This document shows, one piece after another, positions 22,032 to 27,862 of a DNA stretch of 27,862 nucleotides. The stretch lies in contig CAUDEF010000023.1 in assembly GCA_958448515.1 (NCBI GenBank), positions 1 through 27,862 of the forward strand, read 5' to 3'. The translations under genes were made by a program, and so were the position numbers. The first letter of the stretch is position 1; each line of letters starts with the position of its first letter. The notes below the pieces were generated by a model that was not told the DNA's origin, did not search any database, and saw only the letters and a program-made list of their open reading frames with translations. Source of the stretch: an uncultured Phascolarctobacterium sp. (GTDB taxonomy: Bacteria; Bacillota; Negativicutes; Acidaminococcales; Acidaminococcaceae).

Positions 22032-23513
22032 ATGGGTAAGGTAACAGGCTTTTTAGAATATACAAGAAAAAATAATACTGCTCTTGCTCCGCTGGAGCGT
22101 ATTAAAAACTGGCAGGAATTTCAGATTCCTTTAAGTGAGGAGGAGCGCCGCCGCCAGGGTGCCAGATGCATGGACTGCGGTGTGCCCTTCTGCCAGTCCG
22201 GCATGAAGCTGGGAGGCAGTTATACAGGCTGCCCCCTGCATAATCTGGTGCCGGAATGGAATGATTTGATTTATACCGGCAACATGGAGCAGGCGCTGGA
22301 ACGATTGCAAAAAACTAATAACTTTCCGGAGTTTACCGGCAGAGTGTGTCCGGCTTTATGTGAGGCGGCATGTATCTGCGGACTCCACGGCAGTTCTGTA
22401 ACCGTCAGAGCAAATGAGCTGGCCGTAGTTGAAGAAGGCTTTAAAAAGGGTTATATCAAACCACGCATTCCTCAGCACCGCTCCGGCAAAAGTGTGGCCA
22501 TTGTAGGCAGCGGCCCCGCAGGTCTTGCGGCTGCTGACCTTTTAAACCAGCGCGGCCACAGAGTAACTGTTTTTGAGCGTGATGACAGAATCGGCGGACT
22601 TCTGACCTACGGCATTCCTAATATGAAGCTGGACAAACGCTATGTAAAACGCCGTGTACAGCTGCTGGAAGATGAAGGCATCACTTTTCTGACCGGTATT
22701 GACGTTGGCAAGGATATTGACGCTGCTGAGCTTACAGAAAACTATGACGCAGTTTTGCTGGCGGCAGGTGCCCGCAAACCCAGAGATTTGCAGGTGCCGG
22801 GACGCAATGCTAACGGTGTGCATTTTGCCATGGAATATTTAAGCAGCGTAACACGCAGTTATCTTGACTCTGATTTCAGAGACGGCAAATGCCTTACTGC
22901 CGCAGGCAAAGACGTGGTTATTGTTGGCGGCGGTGACACAGGCAATGACTGTGTGGGCACAGCTTTGCGCCAGGGCTGCAGATCTGTGCATCAGGTTGAA
23001 ATGTTCCCGCAGAATCCTGTTCAGCGCAGTGCCAATAACCCCTGGCCTCAGTGGCCTCGTGTAGATAAGCTGGACTACGGCCAGCAGGAGGCAGCTGCCG
23101 TATTTGGCAGTGATCCCAGACTTTTTACTGCAACAGTTAAAGAAGTTCTAGCAGATGCTGAAGGCAATATCTGCGCTGTAAAAATTGTCAGCCTGGAAAA
23201 ATCCGGCAGCGATCCTAAAACAGGTCGTCCGATTATGGCAGAAGTGCCCGGCAGTGAAAGAGAGCTGCCCTGTCAGATGCTGCTTTTAGCCATGGGCTTT
23301 ATGGGCGCAGAAGAATATGTGGCAGAAGCTTTTGGCGCAGAGTGCGGCAAAGCAGGCAATGTGGACGCGCCCTGCTATGCTGCCAGCGTACCCGGTGTTT
23401 TTGCCGCAGGCGATATGCGCCGCGGACAGTCTCTGGTAGTGTGGGCTATCAGCGAGGGCCGCGCAGCAGCTCGTGAGATTGACCGTTATCTGATGGGTTA
23501 TACTAATTTGTAA
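22032..23513 (+). CDS. gltD: Glutamate synthase (NADPH) small subunit
   Basis: A 493-residue protein from ATG 22032, with GAGGGGGA (22019-22026) 5 nt upstream, overlapping the gltB stop; an in-frame GTG 22017 is less likely. It feeds NADPH electrons to GltB. N-terminal cysteines for 4Fe-4S clusters are Cys46, Cys49, Cys54, Cys67 and Cys106, Cys110, Cys114, Cys116. The FAD motif GSGPAG is at 159-164, the NADPH motif GGGDTG at 299-304, and the C-terminal second FAD contact is GVFAAGDMRRGQSLVVWA. It is an operon partner of gltB, closed by a terminator. Confidence 0.98.
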   Translation: MGKVTGFLEYTRKNNTALAPLERIKNWQEFQIPLSEEERRRQGARCMDCGVPFCQSGMKLGGSYTGCPLHNLVPEWNDLIYTGNMEQALERLQKTNNFPEFTGRVCPALCEAACICGLHGSSVTVRANELAVVEEGFKKGYIKPRIPQHRSGKSVAIVGSGPAGLAAADLLNQRGHRVTVFERDDRIGGLLTYGIPNMKLDKRYVKRRVQLLEDEGITFLTGIDVGKDIDAAELTENYDAVLLAAGARKPRDLQVPGRNANGVHFAMEYLSSVTRSYLDSDFRDGKCLTAAGKDVVIVGGGDTGNDCVGTALRQGCRSVHQVEMFPQNPVQRSANNPWPQWPRVDKLDYGQQEAAAVFGSDPRLFTATVKEVLADAEGNICAVKIVSLEKSGSDPKTGRPIMAEVPGSERELPCQMLLLAMGFMGAEEYVAEAFGAECGKAGNVDAPCYAASVPGVFAAGDMRRGQSLVVWAISEGRAAAREIDRYLMGYTNL

Positions 23514-23529
23514 AATTGGCTGAAATAAT

Positions 23530-23576
23530 AAAACCGCATCTGACGCAGTATAAAGCTGCGGCAAGTGCGGTTTTTT
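23530..23576 (+). terminator. Terminator of gltBD
   Basis: AAAACCGCA (23530-23538) pairs with TGCGGTTTT (23566-23574), enclosing CGCAG/CTGCG (23544-23548, 23556-23560), then a T-run. The minus-strand copy also ends in a T-rich run, so it may act in both directions. Confidence 0.85.
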
Positions 23577-23588
23577 GTGTGGCAAAGC

Positions 23589-23618
23589 AAAAAGCGGCTC
23601 ACAGTATTTGTAAGCCGC
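23589..23618 (-). terminator. Terminator of the aspartoacylase-family gene
   Basis: Minus strand: GCGGCTTACA (23618-23609) pairs with TGTGAGCCGC (23603-23594), one G-T pair, followed by T5. It begins 15 nt after the stop codon. Confidence 0.88.
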
Positions 23619-23632
23619 CTGGATAATTAAGT

Positions 23633-24592
23633 TTATGCTTTTATTTTTCCGTAAGTAATAATGGGACTGCCTGCCGGAGCAGCAAGACCCGGGCACAGAT
23701 ATAATACAACGCCGTCAAATTCTGCGTAGTATTTTTGTAAAACAGTGCCGAAAAGATCTGTTGTATAGCCTAAAAGCTGGCCCTGCTTAACTATTTCTCC
23801 GGCTGCTGCAGCGCTGTGCCAGCAGCAGTTGGCTTCTGCTTCCAGATAGAGGACGTTTTCTACATCAACAGGTGTATGGGCAACCGGCAGTTTTGGCTCA
23901 TCGATGATATGCAGATAGCATAAAAGGTTATGCAGGTCTTTTTTATAGGCAGCAACATCATCGGCCGGGCACAGTCCTGCGCCGCCGCGCTCAATTAAAA
24001 TGGAAGGCAGACCGGTGCTGGCAGCGTAGTTGTAGGCGCCGCCTGTAGCTAAAGAGCGCACCATGTACTGCATATCCATGGCAAGAGCTGCGCCTTTGGC
24101 TTTAGTCTCTACCTCGGCAGTAGGCTGGCCGGGATAATAAACGTAGGGATAAAGCGCTTCGTGAATGTCGCCGCTATGTAAATCAGCATAAAAATCAGCA
24201 ATGGGGAAAAAGTTGCTGCTGATAAGATAGGCGATTTTTTCAGACAGGGTTCCGTCCGCCCTGCCGGGAAAAACGCGGTTCAGGTTTTTATTATCCTGAG
24301 GAACGACAAATTCCCGGCGTGCCCAGAAGGCAGGAATATTAACAGGGTGCAGAATAATGATGCAGCCGTGTACCTTTTGCGGGTCAAGCTGGCTGCCCAG
24401 CTCCATGGCTGCTGCTACACCGGGATACTCGCCGCCGTGAATGCCGGAGGTAATAAGCAGAGTCTGTCCGTCACGAGCGCCGTTAATAATAGTTGCAGGA
24501 ATTTCTATATCAGTGTCAGGAACAGGCAGCAGGGTGCGCAGTTTTTCGCCGCGGCAGATGCTGTGCCCGCATAAGGTTAATGTATCAGACAT
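23633..24592 (-). CDS. Succinylglutamate desuccinylase/aspartoacylase family zinc hydrolase
   Basis: A 319-residue protein. ATG 24592 is chosen because AAAGGAG (24606-24600) lies 7 nt upstream; a longer reading frame upstream has no support. The M14-like zinc site is visible: HGGE (His52, Glu55) after GIHGGEYPG and His139 in DLHSGD, with Arg105 in NLNRVFPG as the likely substrate anchor. The C-terminal about 80 residues form a beta-rich domain. It removes an acyl group from an acylated amino acid or similar small amide; the substrate cannot be assigned, and no arginine catabolism (ast) genes are nearby. It is monocistronic, with its own promoter and terminator. Confidence 0.88.
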   Translation of the reverse strand: MSDTLTLCGHSICRGEKLRTLLPVPDTDIEIPATIINGARDGQTLLITSGIHGGEYPGVAAAMELGSQLDPQKVHGCIIILHPVNIPAFWARREFVVPQDNKNLNRVFPGRADGTLSEKIAYLISSNFFPIADFYADLHSGDIHEALYPYVYYPGQPTAEVETKAKGAALAMDMQYMVRSLATGGAYNYAASTGLPSILIERGGAGLCPADDVAAYKKDLHNLLCYLHIIDEPKLPVAHTPVDVENVLYLEAEANCCWHSAAAAGEIVKQGQLLGYTTDLFGTVLQKYYAEFDGVVLYLCPGLAAPAGSPIITYGKIKA

Positions 24593-24633
24593 GGTAAATC
24601 TCCTTTGTTGCATTTTAATCTTTGATGTGCTAT

Positions 24634-24663
24634 ATTGTAGCATGAGTTTGTTTGCTAAATCAA
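24634..24663 (-). promoter_or_regulatory. Putative promoter of the aspartoacylase-family gene
   Basis: Minus strand TTGATT (24663-24658), 18 bp, TACAAT (24639-24634). Confidence 0.6.
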
Positions 24664-24707
24664 TATAGATTGCAAATGATAATCTTTCTGAATTGGTGCG
24701 TGTTAAA

Positions 24708-26015
24708 ATGCTGAATGATAAGGAATATTTAAAAATTACAGTTCCCTTTATGCTGTCTACCATGACTCAGCCGCTGATGGGAGCGGTTAATACTGCCGTT
24801 ATGGGCAGGCTGCCCCAGCCGGAATATATTGCTGCCGTAGCTTTGGGAGCAATTTTATTTAACAATCTGTACTGGCTGTTTGGCTTTTTGCGTGTCAGCA
24901 CTACGGGCTACTCAGCTCAGGCGTTGGGGGCAGGTGATAAGGCTGCCGGTATGCTGGCGTTTTTTAAGCCGCTGGTGCTGGCGCTGGTCGCAGGCTTTGC
25001 CTGCATTATCCTGCAGGTGCCCATTGTCAGACTGTATCTGGAGCTGATTGCGCCGGAGCAGCAGGTGGCGCAGCTTTGCAGAGTGTATTATGATATTCTC
25101 ATCTGGGGCGCGCCTTTGGTACTTTTTAATTATGTGTCCTTAGGCTGGCTTATGGGTCAGGCGCAGATCAGAGCCTCGGTTTTAATGCAGGTGTCTTCCA
25201 ATGTGCTGAACATTATTTTAAGTATTTTATTTGTACTGGTTTTTGAGCTTGGCATTGAGGGCGTGGCCTGGGCTACTTTGCTGTGCCAGCTGTACGGCGC
25301 GGCAGTGGGCATATTTCTGATGCTGAAGCTGGGCCGCTTTGATTACAGCAAACTGCCTGTGGGCGAACTTTTGGACTGGCGCAGTTTTGCCGCTATGCTG
25401 AAGGTAAATGCCAATCTTATGATAAGAACTGCCTGCCTTTTGGCAGTTAATAACGTAGTAGCGGCAGTGGGGGCAACCTTTGGCACGGTAGTTTTGGCGG
25501 CTAATGCAGTACTTTTGCAGATTAAGGATTTAATGAGCTATCTTTTAGATGGTATTGCCAACGGCACAGCCATTTTTACCGGCAAATCCATAGGGCAAAA
25601 AAGCAGGCAGATGTTTGATAAAACTATCAGGCTCACTTATAAATGGTCTTTAATAACAGCTGTAATTTTAATGGCAGTGTATTTTTGCACCAGCAGCTGG
25701 TTTATCAGCCTGTTTACCGATATTGCGGCAGTAACGGCTATGGCAGAGCAGTACAGTTTGTATGTGCTGTTATATCCTGCTGTTTCCTTTGTTGGCCTTG
25801 CACTGTACGGTGTTTTCAGCGGCGCTACTTATACCGCGCCTTTGCGCAATATGATGTTCACGGCAGCGGTTGTTTTTTATGCCGTGCAGTCAGTGCTTGT
25901 GCCGTCTTTTGCCAACCATGGACTGTGGCTTGCCTATATGGCGTATATGCTTACCCAGTCCGTTGTTTTATTTTTGTATCTGCCCAAGGTAAAAAAATTA
26001 CCGGAGTGCAGATGA
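24708..26015 (+). CDS. MATE family efflux protein (DinF-like)
   Basis: A 435-residue protein with about twelve hydrophobic segments in two similar halves, the MATE layout. Typical patterns are the N-terminal TVPFMLSTMTQPLMGAVNTAVMG and the ALGAGDK loop after TTGYSAQ. It is a cation-coupled exporter of drugs or metabolites; the substrate is unknown. The start is uncertain: ATG 24708 is the best codon, with only a weak GGTG 9 nt upstream; TTG 24693 and the GTGs at 24696-24702 are alternatives. The sequence from TTG 24693 has no better ribosome site. It is divergent from the aspartoacylase-family gene and followed by a terminator hairpin shared with the next gene's leader. Confidence 0.88.
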   Translation: MLNDKEYLKITVPFMLSTMTQPLMGAVNTAVMGRLPQPEYIAAVALGAILFNNLYWLFGFLRVSTTGYSAQALGAGDKAAGMLAFFKPLVLALVAGFACIILQVPIVRLYLELIAPEQQVAQLCRVYYDILIWGAPLVLFNYVSLGWLMGQAQIRASVLMQVSSNVLNIILSILFVLVFELGIEGVAWATLLCQLYGAAVGIFLMLKLGRFDYSKLPVGELLDWRSFAAMLKVNANLMIRTACLLAVNNVVAAVGATFGTVVLAANAVLLQIKDLMSYLLDGIANGTAIFTGKSIGQKSRQMFDKTIRLTYKWSLITAVILMAVYFCTSSWFISLFTDIAAVTAMAEQYSLYVLLYPAVSFVGLALYGVFSGATYTAPLRNMMFTAAVVFYAVQSVLVPSFANHGLWLAYMAYMLTQSVVLFLYLPKVKKLPECR

Positions 26016-26030
26016 ATTAAGCAAAACTTA

Positions 26031-26059
26031 TTGTATGGTCAGCAAAGTAATGTTAAAAT
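26031..26059 (+). promoter_or_regulatory. Putative promoter of the solute-binding lipoprotein gene
   Basis: TTGTAT (26031-26036), 17 bp, TAAAAT (26054-26059). Expected start near 26066, about 5 nt before the terminator-like hairpin. Confidence 0.5.
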
Positions 26060-26070
26060 ATCAGTATTCG

Positions 26071-26101
26071 GTCCCTTTCTGTGCAGAGAGGGACTTTTTT
26101 T
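26071..26101 (+). terminator. Terminator hairpin directly upstream of the lipoprotein gene
   Basis: GTCCCTTTCT (26071-26080) pairs with AGAGAGGGAC (26085-26094), loop GTGC, followed by T7. It ends the MATE gene, but its T-run lies only 2 nt before the AAAGGAG of the next gene. Confidence 0.88.
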
Positions 26102-26116
26102 GTAAAGGAGAACTAC

Positions 26117-27664
26117 ATGAAAAAAATTACTGCGGTTTTGCTGCTGGCAGCTTTGGTAACAGGGGGCTGCGGCAGCAGTGATAATAAATCTGCCGATACT
26201 TTAAATTTTGGTGTAACCAATTTTGCCGACAGTCTGGAGCCTGCGGATAATTATTTCAGCTGGGCGCTGATGCGCTACGGACTTGGCGAAACGCTGACAG
26301 GCTTTGATGATAAAATGAATCTGCGTCCCTGGCTTGCGGAAAGCTGGCAGATCAGTGAAGATAAGCTGACCTGGACTTTTAAAATTAATGACAAGGCCAC
26401 ATTCTCCAATGGCGATAAAGTGACTGCCGAAATCGTAAAGGCGTCTCTGGAACGTACCTTTGCCAAATCTGTCCGTGCCCGCTCATTTTTTACCTATGAA
26501 GAAATTAAGGCTGACGGACAGAAGCTGCATATCAAAACAGATAAGCCAGTGCCGACTTTGCCCAGTATGCTTGCTGACCCCTTATTTATAATTATCAATA
26601 CCAATGTCAAAGACCGTGACTATGCCAAAGAAGGGCCTGTCTGCAGCGGCCCGTACATGGTGCAGTCCTTCAGCAAGGCTAAAACAGTAATGCAGGCTAA
26701 CCCTCATTACTGGCAGGGGGAAGTGCCTTTTAAAACAGTTAATATTGTGTCCGTTGATGACCCCAGCACCAGAGCACTGGCCCTGCAGTCCGGCGAGATT
26801 GACCTGGCAGTAACCATTGCCCCGGGAGATCTGGAGCTGTTTAGCGGCAGGGACTATCATATTTCTCAGCTTGCGTCTTTGCGTACAACTTTGGGACGCA
26901 TGAACATGGCAGAAGGCAGACCGCTGGCAGACTGGCGTGTGCGCAGCGCTTTAATCAGCAGCCTTGACCGCCAGACCTATAATAAAGTACTGCTCAAAGA
27001 CACCTTTATCACCGGCAAGGCACCTGTGCCGCCGTCCCTGGATTACGGCTTTGACCAGCTCACTGACCCTAATACCTACAATTTAGAGCGTGCCAGAAAG
27101 CTGCTGGCAGAAGCAGGCTGGCAGGATACTGACGGTGACGGCTACGTTGATAAAAACGGCAAAAATCTGGAGCTGGAGCTGGTATATTTCAGCAGCAGGG
27201 CAGAGCTGCCCCTGTATGCCGAGGCTGCTCAGGCAGATGCCAAAAAGGCAGGTATTAAAATTAAGCTGCAGAATGTAGATGCCGGAGCCATGAGCGAAAT
27301 CGGCAGCCGCGGTGAGTTTGATATTTTGCTTGCCGGAATTTTAACTGCCAGCAGCGGCGATCCGGAGGTATATCTTAACTGGTACTGGAAGTCTGATATT
27401 AACGGCAGCAATCCCCAAAATGTCAGCAGCTACAGCAATCCGCAGTTTGATGCTTTAAGCGACAGGCTGGCTGTAGAGTTTGATCCTGCCAAACGCCGTG
27501 AGCTGATAATACAGATGCAGCAGCTGATTTTAGATGACAGCGCCGCAATATTTTACGGCTATTCAAAAACCAATATGGTAAGCAGGTCTTACCTGCAGAA
27601 TGCTGATGTGCAGCCGGCAGATTATTACTGGCTGACGGACAGCATAAGTTTTAAAAATAAATAA
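26117..27664 (+). CDS. Extracellular solute-binding lipoprotein, family 5 (nickel/peptide type)
   Basis: A 515-residue protein from ATG 26117, with AAAGGAG (26104-26110) 6 nt upstream. Residues 1-17 are a lipoprotein signal with lipobox VTGGC and the lipidated Cys18. The mature part has family-5 landmarks: a LAESWQISEDKLTWTFKI stretch near 78-95, FSNGDKVTAE near 103, a GPYMV motif near 190, DPSTRALALQSGEIDL near 225-240 and a WYW segment near 430. The pattern is closest to the NikA/dipeptide branch, so nickel chelate, heme or peptide binding is possible; the ligand is undecided. An aspartate-rich DTDGDGYVD segment near 337-345 resembles a calcium-binding loop. No permease or ATPase gene follows within the window. 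Confidence 0.92.
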   Translation: MKKITAVLLLAALVTGGCGSSDNKSADTLNFGVTNFADSLEPADNYFSWALMRYGLGETLTGFDDKMNLRPWLAESWQISEDKLTWTFKINDKATFSNGDKVTAEIVKASLERTFAKSVRARSFFTYEEIKADGQKLHIKTDKPVPTLPSMLADPLFIIINTNVKDRDYAKEGPVCSGPYMVQSFSKAKTVMQANPHYWQGEVPFKTVNIVSVDDPSTRALALQSGEIDLAVTIAPGDLELFSGRDYHISQLASLRTTLGRMNMAEGRPLADWRVRSALISSLDRQTYNKVLLKDTFITGKAPVPPSLDYGFDQLTDPNTYNLERARKLLAEAGWQDTDGDGYVDKNGKNLELELVYFSSRAELPLYAEAAQADAKKAGIKIKLQNVDAGAMSEIGSRGEFDILLAGILTASSGDPEVYLNWYWKSDINGSNPQNVSSYSNPQFDALSDRLAVEFDPAKRRELIIQMQQLILDDSAAIFYGYSKTNMVSRSYLQNADVQPADYYWLTDSISFKNK

Positions 27665-27727
27665 AAATTTATAAAATACTGCGATGCAAATAGAAAGATT
27701 TTTAAAAGACAAATGATTAAGCGTAAT

Positions 27728-27768
27728 AAAAAAGTCCTGCAGTAGTATTTACTGCGCACTATGCAGGA
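27728..27768 (-). terminator. Minus-strand terminator near the right end
   Basis: Minus strand: TGCAGTAGT-type stem with outer arms TCCTGCA (27768-27762) and TGCAGGA (27741-27735), then T6 (27733-27728). No minus-strand ORF precedes it within the window. It may end a gene beyond the window or a small RNA. Confidence 0.7.
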
Positions 27769-27823
27769 TCTGCAGCAGACTGATTTGCTAAAAGCTTAAT
27801 ATTTTGCAACTTAAAAAATATTT

Positions 27824-27851
27824 GTTATAAGCATAGAAATGCCTTTTTGAA
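27824..27851 (-). promoter_or_regulatory. Possible minus-strand promoter for a small RNA
   Basis: TTCAAA (27851-27846), 16 bp, TATAAC (27829-27824) on the minus strand. With the terminator at 27728-27768 this would give an RNA of about 90 nt. Both boxes are imperfect in an AT-rich stretch, so support is weak. Confidence 0.3.
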
Positions 27852-27862
27852 TATTGACTTTT

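Noticed and set aside
25643..26020. 125-codon ORF overlapping the end of the MATE gene
   Set aside because: It is an alternate frame of a clear membrane protein gene, Cys- and Val-rich without meaning.

Overview
The window is chromosomal DNA of a diderm member of the Firmicutes, most likely class Negativicutes (an Acidaminococcaceae-type genome such as Phascolarctobacterium is plausible, but this is inference). Two things point there. The block tig-clpP-clpX-lon-ysxC, the strong AGGAGG ribosome binding sites and the consensus TTGACA/TATAAT promoters are Firmicutes-like. A type V autotransporter with a C-terminal beta-barrel needs an outer membrane.

Layout. 1-3250: an autotransporter and a small secreted beta-rich protein. 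The second has a promoter preceded by four hexamers spaced exactly 11 bp apart. 3250-3840: a gene-free stretch full of GC-rich hairpins. 3843-4019: a tRNA-Gly(GCC) transcription unit. 4155-11389: the protein quality-control block (trigger factor, ClpP, ClpX, Lon, the ribosome-assembly GTPase YsxC/EngB), ending in an AbrB-family membrane protein. 11440-13617: an accessory interval of three self-contained units. These are a 19-codon mini-gene, a compact cobalamin riboswitch with no recognisable coding target, and an AT-rich YaaW-family/XRE gene pair behind a consensus promoter with operator-like repeats. 13655-17146 (minus strand): azlCD (branched-chain amino acid export), a CDF metal exporter behind a NiCo (Ni2+/Co2+) riboswitch, and a thioredoxin-thioredoxin reductase fusion. 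17479-23513: gltB-gltD, NADPH glutamate synthase. 23633-27664: an aspartoacylase/succinylglutamate desuccinylase-family protein (minus), a MATE efflux protein and an orphan family-5 solute-binding lipoprotein. The last 200 bp contain a minus-strand terminator and possibly a small RNA.

How the genes work together. Trigger factor, ClpXP and Lon cover folding and turnover of cytoplasmic proteins. GltBD assimilates ammonium into glutamate, and AzlCD and the AspA-like protein touch amino acid metabolism. The CDF exporter and its riboswitch protect against cobalt and nickel. The cobalamin riboswitch adds a second cobalt-linked RNA sensor 4 kb away. The best candidates for something undescribed are the B12 riboswitch that appears to control a non-coding RNA (or is a relic), the YaaW/XRE module with its putative autoregulatory operators, the 19-residue peptide gene, and the 11-bp-phased activator array at 2608-2646.
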